From Pedobacter ginsenosidimutans (GTDB lineage Bacteria; Bacteroidota; Bacteroidia; Sphingobacteriales; Sphingobacteriaceae), in NCBI RefSeq assembly GCF_001442625.1, contig NZ_LMZQ01000016.1, positions 1 to 64,000 of the forward strand: 64,000 nucleotides of DNA, read 5' to 3'. This document shows positions 43,550 through 51,917 of this stretch, one piece after another. The translations under genes were made by a program, and so were the position numbers. Positions within the stretch are counted from its first letter, which is position 1. Each line of letters begins with the position of its first letter. Below the pieces are notes generated by a model that made no database searches, was not told the DNA's origin, and saw nothing but the letters and a program-made list of their open reading frames with translations.

Positions 43550-43756
43550 ATGTTTATAGCTGCCGTTATTATTCCTTTCTATCTTTTGGCTATTATAGCC
43601 ATGTGTTATATGGATACCGCTTTTAAGGCGATTATGTTTTTTGTGCTGTTGCTTATTGCCACATTTGTACTTTTTCTGTTCATCAATTATCCTATGCAAT
43701 CGGTTTTTGCTGTAATCTGTTTAATGGCCATGTTTGCTTTTAAACCTAAAGATTAA
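43550..43756 (+). CDS. Small membrane protein
   Basis: 68 residues, almost entirely hydrophobic: two or three membrane segments (IPFYLLAIIAMCYM, AIMFFVLLLIATFVLFLFI, SVFAVICLMAMFAF) and a short basic-acidic tail (KPKD). No family recognised and no Shine-Dalgarno. The composition argues for a real small membrane protein, but the evidence is limited to the open frame. Confidence 0.4.
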   Translation: MFIAAVIIPFYLLAIIAMCYMDTAFKAIMFFVLLLIATFVLFLFINYPMQSVFAVICLMAMFAFKPKD

Positions 43757-43877
43757 TTAAAAAATGAATTATGATTTGCATTCGAGAAAGTATTTGCTAT
43801 TTTTGCTGCTCAGGCAGGAAGCTTGTTTCAATTACCGAATGATTATTTAATTTTTTGGTTATTGAATATTTAAAATT

Positions 43878-43951
43878 GGGGGATTAGCTCATTTGGCTAG
43901 AGCGCTTCGCTGGCAGTGAAGAGGTGATCGGTTCGAATCCGATATTCTCCA
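43878..43951 (+). tRNA. tRNA-Ala (anticodon GGC)
   Basis: A complete 74-base cloverleaf. The acceptor arm is GGGGGAT with ATTCTCC plus discriminator A, and the D-arm has GCTC...GAGC. The anticodon arm CTTCG-CTGGCAG-TGAAG carries GGC, and the T-arm is ATCGG-TTCGAAT-CCGAT. The CCA end is not encoded. A terminator follows at once. Confidence 0.96.
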
Positions 43952-43961
43952 CACCTATATT

Positions 43962-43993
43962 AAGCCCTTAAATTAACTTTTAAGGGCTTTTTT
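43962..43993 (+). terminator. Terminator of tRNA-Ala
   Basis: AAGCCCTTAAA and TTTAAGGGCTT form an 11-bp stem followed by TTTT. The remaining bases up to 44252 are AT-rich with no gene or repeat that I can see. Confidence 0.85.
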
Positions 43994-44252
43994 GCGCCTT
44001 GAAATAGTGGTTTTTCAGCACGAAATAAACATGTAAATATTTTAAATAAATGCATTTAAAGTGCAAAACAATTGGCACAGCTAAATATTAACTGGGAGTA
44101 GTCCGAACTTAATGGTCTCACCTTGAATAATAATTATTAAATCAATAATATTATTTAGTGTTAAATTTATATCAGGCAATATTTAAGGATTACCATATGC
44201 TTGTATATTAGTATTGAGTATATACAATTTCGGATAACGATTCGTTTTAATT

Positions 44253-44597
44253 TTGCTTATTACTGCTGATGAAGACAAACTTTGCAAGCACCCATATTTT
44301 TGCTCCGTGGGATGGCTTGGAGGATGGTCATTTGATTCAAGTACTACCCCATTAGCAATTCTATGCAAGAAAGGTATTTCCTTAACGTTGCCGGGGCTTG
44401 AATATGAATATATTATCAACCTGGATACGCATATCTGTTATGTAATTGACTTTATCTTGAAAAACAACATTAGTAATATAATTTTATGTGGGCATAATTA
44501 TGCAGGAATGGGTGTGCATCAGCTTTCGATGCGCCATACCAATTTTACTCGGCTTTTGAAAGATGGTTGGCCCTTTGGCCCCAGCCCTATGAAATGA
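44253..44597 (+). pseudogene. Possible beta-carbonic-anhydrase-like fragment
   Basis: A 114-codon open frame that starts with TTG. Its second half, VIDFILKNNISNIILCGHNYAGM, aligns with the third-ligand block of beta-carbonic anhydrases (compare NHIVVCGHYNCGG in the intact gene at 38902). The zinc-ligand Cys is replaced by Ala, and the N-terminal CxDxR block is missing. The first half is unfamiliar. It sits among other gene debris, between a tRNA gene and the decayed protease gene, so I read it as a remnant; an unknown small protein is possible. Confidence 0.3.
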
Positions 44598-44599
44598 AG

Positions 44600-44629
44600 A
44601 AGTCCCAACGATCAACGACCTTGGGACTT
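44600..44629. terminator. Terminator-like hairpin
   Basis: AAGTCCCAA and TTGGGACTT pair perfectly over 9 bp around a 12-base loop. It lies between the carbonic-anhydrase-like fragment and the protease remnant and may have served the latter. Confidence 0.65.
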
Positions 44630-44646
44630 CAGTTTATTGTTTAATT

Positions 44647-45059
44647 TTAGTAGCCAAAAATTGTAGATAAATCCAACTTAACCAATGTTCCAAGTTTTTC
44701 AAGATCGGTTATTTTGATGGTTTTCTCTGAACCCACAACGCAGTAGTTATAGTTTTTACCAGAAATGTTCTGCTCATGGAAAGACTTGAGGTCATCGAAA
44801 CCCAGCGGCTACGATTCAAGAATAGACATCTATTCTTGAATCGTAGCCGTAGCCTAGTTTTTTATCCGCGAGATAGGTATAAATTATCCCGTCTTTACTA
44901 ATTCTTTCGGCCTCCAATTCACTCAATGCATTGTTTTTTGATAGGCTGAATGCCTTTTGCGCCGCCACTGCTGGCCGTTTTCCACTGGTAAAGGGACTGT
45001 GCGTTGACAACCGTATTTACTATTGATAATACAGCGGCAACAAAAATTTTAAGTTTGGG
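44647..45059 (-). pseudogene. Decayed M16-family metalloprotease gene (ends only)
   Basis: Three pieces of one secreted M16 (insulinase-type) protease survive. Near 45056-45010 a signal peptide and mature start read LKIFVAAVLSIVNTVVNAQ, then SLYQWKTASSGG, but there is no ATG. In another frame, 44816-44960 reads ALSELEAERISKDGIIYTYL and ADKKLGYGYDSRIDVY, a block from late in the protein. From 44810 to the stop at 44647 comes the C-terminus, LGFDDLKSFHEQNISGKNYN, VVGSEKTIKITDLEKLGTLV and a terminal IFGY. Most of an expected ~950 residues is deleted, including the HxxEH site, and the last junction is a perfect palindrome with a TGA. Confidence 0.75.
44807..44848. repeat. Perfect 19-bp palindrome inside the protease remnant
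   Basis: GGCTACGATTCAAGAATAG (44807-44825) is exactly mirrored by CTATTCTTGAATCGTAGCC (44830-44848) around ACAT. On the minus strand one arm is the coding sequence for GYDSRI; the other arm is its reverse complement and replaces the codons that should follow DVY. This fits a strand-switching replication error. Confidence 0.85.
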
Positions 45060-45181
45060 ATCAGGTGTGTCTTATCACACGCATCTGGTGGTAAAAATGG
45101 GCATGCCATCCGGCAATGCCCATATCGTTGTCTTAACTATCACTAACTACTAGCCATACTTCTACAATGACCAGTATTTTT

Positions 45182-46837
45182 TTATTTCTTATGAAAAGCG
45201 TTTAATCCGCTTTCTAAGAATTTTTTATAATTTGTTACTTCATAATCTGCACCCTGTGGTTGTGTCAGTAGTGCTTCTGTTTTGGGATCGAGCAGTACAT
45301 AAAAAGGCTGTGAGTTAGACTGGAATTTCCTGGCCTGCAGATCACTCCATTTTTTACCAATGGTATTGAGTTTTCTCCCTTCCGGGGTAGTCACTACATC
45401 ATCCAGGGCCAGTTCCGATTTATCATCTACATATAACTGGATCAGTATATAATCATCATTGATCATTTTGTACACATCTTTGTCCGGCCAAACATTAGCT
45501 TCCATTTTTCTACAGTTTACGCAGGCATGGCCGGTAAAATCAATCAGCACAGGTTTGTTCTGTTTTTTGGCTGCGGTTAAACCTTCACTATAATCGAAAT
45601 AAGCATTCAGCTTTAACGGTGCATGGAACTTATCTGCATATTTATGTGGGCCATCATTTGTTGATGTTTGTTTTCCTGCCAATAATCCAGCAGTGTAGAG
45701 GTCAAAATCTTGTGTTTCCTGTGGGGGAAGAAAAGCCGATACACTGCGTAACGGTGCGCCCCACATACCAGGGATTAAGTAAATGGTAAAAGAAAGAACT
45801 ATTGTTGCCAGAAAAAGCCTTGGTACGGAGATAAATGCCAGCGGACTATCATGCGAAAACTTCAGTTTACCCAAAAGATAGATGCCCATCATCCCGAAAA
45901 TAACGATCCATAAGCTTAAGAATATTTCCCTGTCAAACCACTCCCAATGGTAGGCCAGATCTACATTGCTCAAAAATTTTAATGCGAATGCTAGTTCAAG
46001 AAAACCCAATACTACTTTTACGCTGTTTAACCAACCGCCAGATTTCGGCAGTTTGTTCATTGCCGATGGAAAGAGTGCAAACAGTGCAAAAGGAATGGCC
46101 AGGGCCAGGGAAAAACCGAACATGCCTATTGCAGGCCCTAATAAAGCCCCTGTTGTTGCTGCCTGTACCAGTAGCGTGCCGATAATAGGGCCTGTGCAGG
46201 AGAAAGATACCAGGGCCAATGTTCCGGCCATGAAAAACAATCCCGCAATACCGCCTTTATCAGAATTGGCATCCATCTTATTTACCCAGGATGAGGGCAG
46301 GGTAATTTCGAATGCCCCTAAAAACGAAGCTGCAAAAAAAACCAGCAATAAGAAGAAGAAAAAGTTAAAGATACCATTAGTAGACAGGCTGTTCAGGGCA
46401 TCGGCACCAAAAATTACCGTTACCAAAAGCCCAAGCACCACATAAATGAGGATGATGAAAAAACCGTAAAGTGCCGCACGCCGAAAGGCCCTTCCTTTTT
46501 CTGATCCTTTAGTGAAAAAACTTACCGTAAGGGGCAGCATGGGGAATATACAGGGCATCAGCAGTGCTGCTAAACCGCCAACAAAACCTGCAATAAAAAT
46601 TCCCCACAAGGTTTTGTGTTCTTCTTTTGGTTGGGCAATGGTTTTTTGATTAGCAGCAGGAACAGGAACAGCTATTTTAGCAACAGTATCAGTTGCTTTA
46701 ATTGCGCTGTCAACCGCTTCTGGCTTAATCTCTGTAAAAGTCAGCTCTTCGGTATTTGTACTGTCCTGTGCATATCCATTTAAGGATATTGTGCAACAGA
46801 ACAGTAAACCGAGACAGATTTTTTTTAAGGATGTCAT
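45182..46837 (-). CDS. DsbD-like thiol:disulfide interchange protein (membrane and thioredoxin domains)
   Basis: 551 residues. After a signal peptide (LLFCCTISLNGYAQ) and a linker come eight or so membrane segments of the DsbD/CcdA type with the redox cysteines in LMPCIFPMLPLTVSFF and SFSCTGPIIGTLLV, then a periplasmic thioredoxin domain with the active site GHACVNCRKME. It moves electrons from cytoplasmic thioredoxin to periplasmic targets. The N-terminal DsbD-alpha domain is missing here and is encoded separately by the next gene upstream (46851-47300), so the protein is split. Confidence 0.92.
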   Translation of the reverse strand: MTSLKKICLGLLFCCTISLNGYAQDSTNTEELTFTEIKPEAVDSAIKATDTVAKIAVPVPAANQKTIAQPKEEHKTLWGIFIAGFVGGLAALLMPCIFPMLPLTVSFFTKGSEKGRAFRRAALYGFFIILIYVVLGLLVTVIFGADALNSLSTNGIFNFFFFLLLVFFAASFLGAFEITLPSSWVNKMDANSDKGGIAGLFFMAGTLALVSFSCTGPIIGTLLVQAATTGALLGPAIGMFGFSLALAIPFALFALFPSAMNKLPKSGGWLNSVKVVLGFLELAFALKFLSNVDLAYHWEWFDREIFLSLWIVIFGMMGIYLLGKLKFSHDSPLAFISVPRLFLATIVLSFTIYLIPGMWGAPLRSVSAFLPPQETQDFDLYTAGLLAGKQTSTNDGPHKYADKFHAPLKLNAYFDYSEGLTAAKKQNKPVLIDFTGHACVNCRKMEANVWPDKDVYKMINDDYILIQLYVDDKSELALDDVVTTPEGRKLNTIGKKWSDLQARKFQSNSQPFYVLLDPKTEALLTQPQGADYEVTNYKKFLESGLNAFHKK

Positions 46838-46850
46838 ATGCTCTTTGCGC

Positions 46851-47300
46851 TTATTTTACAGGAATGCTAAAATCTACCTGTTCTGGTGGTAAACATTGCT
46901 TATCATCACATACCATAAACTCTACATTGCCTTTAACGACTGCAGTTTTGCCTTTTAGCTTAATTTTTTGCTGAAACACTACCGATTTTTCAAAATAGCT
47001 TACATCCATTTTAAAAGTAGATTCGAATTTGGTTATGGCTTTTGGTTCGATGGTTTTTCCAACCAGGGTATAAGCACTCGATGATGGAAAACTAAAGGTT
47101 GTTTTAACCGGACCACCATCTTTAACAAATTGCGAGTACAAGTGCCAGCCCTGATCTATAGTGGCCTTAATGAAAACAGTAGCCGTATTCGGACCGGTTT
47201 TTTTTGCTGCGTAACTCCATGTTACAGGTTTTAAAATCTGGCTGTATGCGCTAAGGCTGATCAGGCATATGGCACAGAATAAAAGTGTGATTTTTTTCAT
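46851..47300 (-). CDS. Stand-alone DsbD N-terminal (alpha) domain protein
   Basis: 149 residues with a signal peptide (MKKITLLFCAICLISLSAYS). An immunoglobulin-like domain with GWHLYSQFVKDGGPVKTTF and the Cys pair in FMVCDDKQCLPPEQVDF, as in the N-terminal domain of DsbD, which passes electrons to periplasmic targets. It is followed after 13 bases by the DsbD membrane/thioredoxin gene, so the two form a functional unit. Confidence 0.88.
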   Translation of the reverse strand: MKKITLLFCAICLISLSAYSQILKPVTWSYAAKKTGPNTATVFIKATIDQGWHLYSQFVKDGGPVKTTFSFPSSSAYTLVGKTIEPKAITKFESTFKMDVSYFEKSVVFQQKIKLKGKTAVVKGNVEFMVCDDKQCLPPEQVDFSIPVK

Positions 47301-47328
47301 GTTGTGGTTTATTTGTTGATTGTTTTGA

Positions 47329-48375
47329 TTAATGTAATCTGCTAAAGGCCTGGTAATCGATAAAGTCTACTTCAGGACTAATGTATCCGGTTTTAACAGG
47401 CTCTACCTTCATTAAATCGGTACTTAAATATTTTTTGTTGCTGTCCGAAAAGATAGTCACCACACAGCTTTTTGTACCCATTTTTTGTTGTTGCTTTATG
47501 GCACCGATCACGTTTGCGCCCGATGATATGCCTACAGCCAGCCCAAGTTTCTCGGCCAGTTTTTGTGCCATGAGTATGGCATCGCCATCATTTACCTGTA
47601 GCACCTCATCAAGCTCGTTAAGCTTAACAATTTCAGGGATAAATTCATCAGAAATACCCTGTATCCTATGACTGCCCACTTTATAACCAGTAGTCAAGGT
47701 TGGTGATTCTGCAGGCTCTAATGGATGTATCTTAATGGCCGGATTTTGCTTCCTTAAGAAATTTCCTACTCCCATAATAGTCCCCCCAGTACCTACTCCG
47801 GCAACAAAAGCATCGGGCGAAAGGTTTTTCAAACGCAATTGTTCCCAGATTTCTTTACCTGTGGTATGCTCATGTGCTTCAGGATTGGCGATATTCTCGA
47901 ACTGCTTAGGCAAGAAAATATTTGGATCGTTTGCTGCCATTTGTTCTGCAAGTTTAATGCTGCCGATAAAACCGCCTTCTTCTTTGCTCACCAGAATAAT
48001 CTCTGCACCTAAACTTTTAATGATGTCCATGCGCTCTTTGCTCAACCAATTTGGCATAATGATGGTAACCGGATGGCCCAAAGCTTTACCTATGGCCGCA
48101 AATGCAATCCCGGTATTGCCACTGGTGGCTTCAACAATCAGATCGCCAGCTTTGATCTTACCTTCGGTATAGGCTTTTTTTAGGGTGTAAAGCGCCATCC
48201 GGTCTTTAATGCTGCCAGTTAAGTTGTAATGCTCGCATTTAACATAAATTTTGCCTACACTCCCCTGGTAGGTGTAGGTGAGCTCAAGCATTGGTGTGTT
48301 ACCAATCAGAAGCGATAAATGTTCGAATTTTCCCTCCATGGCAGAAGTCATTTTATTTGCTGTTATTGTGGTCAT
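47329..48375 (-). CDS. Cysteine synthase family PLP enzyme
   Basis: 348 residues, fold-type II PLP enzyme. Pyridoxal lysine Lys57 in LTGSIKDRMA, TSGNTGIAFAAIGKA as the substrate/Asn loop and GVGTGGTIMGVGNFL as the phosphate-binding loop. It forms cysteine from O-acetylserine and sulfide; a cystathionine beta-synthase-like activity is an alternative because no partner cysE is seen. Upstream of the DsbD genes by 28 bases on the same strand, so cysteine supply and thiol transfer are linked in one operon. Divergent from an Lrp-type regulator. Starts at Met9 or Met13 are possible. Confidence 0.88.
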   Translation of the reverse strand: MTTITANKMTSAMEGKFEHLSLLIGNTPMLELTYTYQGSVGKIYVKCEHYNLTGSIKDRMALYTLKKAYTEGKIKAGDLIVEATSGNTGIAFAAIGKALGHPVTIIMPNWLSKERMDIIKSLGAEIILVSKEEGGFIGSIKLAEQMAANDPNIFLPKQFENIANPEAHEHTTGKEIWEQLRLKNLSPDAFVAGVGTGGTIMGVGNFLRKQNPAIKIHPLEPAESPTLTTGYKVGSHRIQGISDEFIPEIVKLNELDEVLQVNDGDAILMAQKLAEKLGLAVGISSGANVIGAIKQQQKMGTKSCVVTIFSDSNKKYLSTDLMKVEPVKTGYISPEVDFIDYQAFSRLH

Positions 48376-48574
48376 GACTGTTGATTAAATCGTGTAGCAA
48401 TAGCTATTTTGATTGATTTTTATTTCGGTAAAATTCAGTATTATAATTTTTTACGTCAATACATGTTGTTTTTTACAGAAAATTTCTGCTTTTTTGATGA
48501 AAATTTAGTCTTTATTTTGGTTTTGACTGTTTTTTTGAAGGTCCATTATATTTTTTTTCAATTTATTAACGTTT

Positions 48575-49042
48575 ATGACCCACGGAGATTTAGATCAGGT
48601 TGATGTAGAAATATTAAAATTGTTGCAACATGATGCTTCTTTAACCAATAAAGAAGTATCCTTGAAGCTGCATAAATCTATAGCCACTATCCATGAACGG
48701 ATAAGACGATTAAAGGAACAAGGCTATATTAAAAGGATTGTGGCCATTCTCGACCGGAAAAAGATCAACAGAAACCTGATTGCTTTTTCGCATGTACTGT
48801 TGAAAGAACATACAGCTAAAACCCTGATCGAATTCGAAACCGAAGTTTCGAAGTTTGGCGAGGTAATGGAATGTTTGCAGATGACCGGTGCTCACGATTT
48901 TATTCTCCGTATCGCTACCAGGGATATGGATGATTACCACGAATTTCTGCGGAACAAACTCGCTACACTGCCCAATATCACAACTGTTCAAAGTTATTTT
49001 GTGCTCTCAGAGCCTAAAAGCGAAACGGCATATCCTATCTGA
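48575..49042 (+). CDS. Lrp/AsnC-family transcriptional regulator
   Basis: 155 residues. N-terminal winged helix-turn-helix (DQVDVEILKLLQHDASLTNKE, HKSIATIHERIRRLKEQGYI) and the C-terminal RAM ligand/oligomer domain (VMECLQMTGAHDFILRIATR, YHEFLRNKLATLPNI). These sense amino acids. Divergent from the cysteine synthase-DsbD operon with a 199-base AT-rich spacer, so control of that operon in response to an amino acid is the natural inference. Confidence 0.92.
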   Translation: MTHGDLDQVDVEILKLLQHDASLTNKEVSLKLHKSIATIHERIRRLKEQGYIKRIVAILDRKKINRNLIAFSHVLLKEHTAKTLIEFETEVSKFGEVMECLQMTGAHDFILRIATRDMDDYHEFLRNKLATLPNITTVQSYFVLSEPKSETAYPI

Positions 49043-49109
49043 TGTAATTGATGGAGAAAAACCTGTTGTGGAAGTGATCGAGAACAGACCTATATCGATT
49101 AAACAAAAA

Positions 49110-49133
49110 AGGCGGTCCGTAAACAGACCGCCT
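49110..49133 (-). terminator. Terminator of the DUF2807 gene
   Basis: AGGCGGTC and GACCGCCT form an 8-bp GC-rich stem. The A-run just left of it (49104-49110) becomes the T-tail on the minus strand, so it stops the 49156-49746 transcript. Confidence 0.8.
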
Positions 49134-49155
49134 GAACCAAAATATAATTCTTTTT

Positions 49156-49746
49156 TTATTTGTTAAGGGAAGCTAGTGCATTTTCAGTGGTTACGCTGGT
49201 TTTTGTATTGGCTGCAACGAATTTATCCATGGTCAGCTTTTGTTTGTTGCCCATTACGAGCATATGGTCGCCAGTTGAACCACTTAAGGTTAAATCAGCA
49301 TGATCTTCGATCACAGTATACAACCCTTCAGTCTGTGAGTTTAAGTCGAGCGATGCATTTCCGCTTAAGAAAACCTGCAAATATTGCGCATTGATTTTAC
49401 CCTGTGTTTTTACTTTAGCGTTATCCATTGCATGGATGCGATAAATATCATTTACGTAAATGGTAAGTTTTGCGGTGCTGTTATCCAAAGAGGTAATCTC
49501 TAAACCATCTCCGCTCTGCATAACCTTAACTTTGCCGGTGTTTTCATCTGCATAGCTGATGCCGGTACGTTTTCCCTGTATGATGGTCAACTCTACATTT
49601 CCGTTTACTTTGATGCGTTTGAAGCTCAATGCTTTTGAAGCATGAACAGGTTTGATGGTTTCAGATGCATTAGCTGATAATACTGCTGCAGTAGATAATA
49701 CTAATGCTAAAGATGATGCGAATAATGTTTTGAATAAAGTTTTCAT
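49156..49746 (-). CDS. DUF2807 (GIN domain) secreted protein
   Basis: 196 residues with a signal peptide (LFKTLFASSLALVLSTAAVLSANA, cleavage about residue 27). The mature part is a repetitive beta-helix-like domain with NGNVELTIIQG, GLEITSLDNSTAKLTIYV, HAMDNAKVKTQGKI, FLSGNASLDLNSQTEG and LTLSGSTGDHMLV, as in the putative auto-transporter head domain DUF2807. Function is not established for the family. Single gene with its own terminator. Confidence 0.82.
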   Translation of the reverse strand: MKTLFKTLFASSLALVLSTAAVLSANASETIKPVHASKALSFKRIKVNGNVELTIIQGKRTGISYADENTGKVKVMQSGDGLEITSLDNSTAKLTIYVNDIYRIHAMDNAKVKTQGKINAQYLQVFLSGNASLDLNSQTEGLYTVIEDHADLTLSGSTGDHMLVMGNKQKLTMDKFVAANTKTSVTTENALASLNK

Positions 49747-50085
49747 ATGCTTTGAGTTTTAATTTTTATAATGTTTTTATTGATTGTTCTGATATTAAGA
49801 CGTGCAACCACTGGAAACGTTTCAGCGCAAATTGCAGCATTATACCAGTCTGGGAAGCTAATCGACCAACGCCAGAAATTCAGAGACAAAAAGATGGTGG
49901 TCGCTGTAAATTTTCCAGGTTTTCTTTCCTGAGAGATGGAGTGGATTTCTTTTTTACTTTACGGGTAAGTTTTGAACACTCCGAAAAGAATTAAAGATAT
50001 AAAAGTCCTTGTCGACTTATGTGATAGTGATTCTTTAATAGATGTACTGTTTAATGATTTTGCCAAAAGCCTTTCTGGCTTTGCA

Positions 50086-50117
50086 ACCGGACAAGGGTTC
50101 GACTCCCTTCGGCTCTA
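50086..50117 (+). other. tmRNA/tRNA 3'-end-like fragment, possible attachment site
   Basis: A T-arm AAGGG-TTCGACT-CCCTT (50093-50109) is followed by the seven-base acceptor-like CGGCTCT and an A. No matching 5' acceptor (AGAGCCG or GGGGCCG) or other arms are nearby, so it is not a whole tRNA. CCGGAC before the T-arm and CGGCTC after it resemble the 3' end of bacterial tmRNA, a frequent integration target of genomic islands. The kinase/SEDS-PBP cluster begins 400 bases further on. Confidence 0.45.
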
Positions 50118-50515
50118 CTGGAATCAGTATCAGAAATCATTAAAAAAACTAAAAGGCTGCAAATCATTGATTGCAAGCTTCTTTTTGGTGTTTAGTTGTT
50201 TTTTTGACCAAATAACGCATATAATTCAATAGATGAGTCGGCGAAAGTTCGGACCCACCATTTTTTACTTCGTACTAATGACCCTGTTGAATTACCAACC
50301 TGGGTTCTGGCATAATAATGGCTCCATAAATAAGATATGAAACCGAGGCACGTTATTAGGGATATTATAATTTTTTAACCAGCTCATGTTATAAATCGGA
50401 TAATGCTGGCAACAGTGGAAATTTTCTCCAGGCCAGGCAAAAAAAAGGAGGGGCTGTGTATGCCCCCATCGCATTAAATTATTATTTGGCAACAAAAAAT
50501 TCCTATTATTGTTAT

Positions 50516-50522
50516 AAGGAGA
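50516..50522 (+). promoter_or_regulatory. Strong Shine-Dalgarno sequence
   Basis: AAGGAGA ends 3 bases before the ATG at 50526. Such clear sites are uncommon in Bacteroidota and fix the start of the first kinase. Confidence 0.65.
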
Positions 50523-50525
50523 AAT

Positions 50526-51869
50526 ATGAGTAAAGTATTTACAATTACAGAAGGGTTAGAGAATTTAGGAGCGCTGCGAACGGGCGGACAGGGATCGGTA
50601 TATAAAGGGAAACGCATCGGTGCAATTTACTCCGCGGTGAAATTAATCCCTACTCCAATATACACCGAAAACCGCGATGATAAAAATTACCGCAATTTTG
50701 AAAACGAGGTTGCAAAGTTGCTAAAGGTAAATGAGAATCCCAGTCCGAATGTTGTAAAAATGCTCAGTTTTGGCATAACCGAAAGCGGATCTTTCCCATT
50801 TATAGAAATGGAGTATATAGAAGGGCCTGACCTTTGTGAGCTGCTTCAACCCCCACATCAAAAGATATTTACACTAAGCGAGGTCATAAAAGTTGCGCAA
50901 CACCTCGCTGCCGCCCTCGAGCATTGCCATAAACTTGGGGTAAAACATGGCGACGTTAAGAGTAACAACGTTAAATACAATTTGCATACAGCGAACTATG
51001 TGCTGCTGGATTTTGGACTGGCTATTATGAGTGAGGAGCAGCGTAGAAGTAGTATCCGGCATGCAGGTGCGGTGGAGTTTATGGCGCCCGAACAAAATGA
51101 AGGTAAAATGCTGCTGCAAACCGATGTTTACAGTTATGGCATCATTTTATATGAATTACTCGGAGGTCAGGTTCCCTTTCCTCTGCCTGGAAATAGCGAT
51201 ACCGGACGTAATTCGGTAATGATCAGTCATATGGAAAGCGAAGTGCCTGACGTAGTAGGTCTGCGCAAAGCAAACTTGCCCACGGGCTGGACCGGGGAAC
51301 AGAAAACCCGTGAAATGCAGGTTCCGGATTGGCTCCTAAAACTGATCGAAAAATGCCTGCAGAAAGATCCTATGCTCAGGTACAGCGATGGAATGGCCTT
51401 ATATGAAGCAGTACTTAGCGGAAGCTTATCGGGCAATGTTTTACCCATAGACCATTCAGCTATGGATTCGCTCAAAGCAGAGAACGAAATGCTCCGCAAA
51501 CAGGTATTGACTCTGGAAAGTACAGCGCAGGCCCCGGAAAGAAAAGGTATACTCTTGCCTCATTTTGCATTTGCTCTTATGATCATTTCAATTATTGGAT
51601 TGATTGCTTTCTTGGGCTATTCGCAGTTTCGCAGCGAGCCACAGGCACAGCAAGCTATCCAACCCATAGATTCGATCCCACCGGCAGTTGATACCACAGC
51701 ACAGGAAAGAAGGAGAATCGCGAATCAGCGCAAGCTGGCTGAAGCAGCAGCAGCAAAGCGGATGGTGGATAGTGCAATCAACGCGGAGATCAAAAAAGCC
51801 AGAGATAAAGCTGCCGATAGCACAGAAGACCTTAACCCTGATACTTCAGTTAGCCCTGTACAGTTTTAA
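50526..51869 (+). CDS. Transmembrane Hanks-type Ser/Thr protein kinase (copy 1)
   Basis: 447 residues. Kinase domain at about 12-290: glycine loop TGGQGSVYKG (19-28), ATP-anchoring Lys39 (SAVKLI), catalytic loop VKHGDVKSNN with Asp143, LDFGLA (Asp162) and MAPEQ (187-190). The catalytic loop is HGD instead of HRD, a non-RD kinase that usually does not rely on activation-loop phosphorylation. A membrane segment follows at about 342-363, then ~80 residues outside rich in Ala, Lys and Arg; there are no PASTA domains. It is a close paralogue of the kinase at 59422 and opens the PP2C/SEDS-PBP/FHA cluster. Confidence 0.92.
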   Translation: MSKVFTITEGLENLGALRTGGQGSVYKGKRIGAIYSAVKLIPTPIYTENRDDKNYRNFENEVAKLLKVNENPSPNVVKMLSFGITESGSFPFIEMEYIEGPDLCELLQPPHQKIFTLSEVIKVAQHLAAALEHCHKLGVKHGDVKSNNVKYNLHTANYVLLDFGLAIMSEEQRRSSIRHAGAVEFMAPEQNEGKMLLQTDVYSYGIILYELLGGQVPFPLPGNSDTGRNSVMISHMESEVPDVVGLRKANLPTGWTGEQKTREMQVPDWLLKLIEKCLQKDPMLRYSDGMALYEAVLSGSLSGNVLPIDHSAMDSLKAENEMLRKQVLTLESTAQAPERKGILLPHFAFALMIISIIGLIAFLGYSQFRSEPQAQQAIQPIDSIPPAVDTTAQERRRIANQRKLAEAAAAKRMVDSAINAEIKKARDKAADSTEDLNPDTSVSPVQF

Positions 51870-51917
51870 TTTTTTAAAAAACAATTGCCCTTAACCGCCG
51901 CATAGGCACCCTAACTT

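Larger units (their letters stand above)
49747..50525. other. Long non-coding gap upstream of the kinase cluster
   Basis: 779 bases without a convincing gene. It holds the tmRNA-end-like fragment at 50086-50117, an imperfect terminator-like hairpin at 50150-50190 (GGCTGCAA/TTGCAAGC followed by TTTTT), and AT-rich promoter-like sequence just before 50526 (TTTG near 50485 and TATTATTG near 50503). Open frames here lack protein-like composition. Confidence 0.5.

Noticed and set aside
45966..46445. 159-residue frame opposite the DsbD gene
   Set aside because: Antisense shadow of membrane-segment codons; no independent support.
50040..50120. Complete tRNA gene
   Set aside because: Only the T-arm and 3' acceptor strand can be formed; the 5' acceptor, D-arm and anticodon arm are missing.
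50292..50495. 67-residue minus-strand frame ending QNPGW, like a SusD C-terminus
   Set aside because: The match is five residues, the rest shows no SusD helix or lipoprotein signal, and no susC is adjacent.
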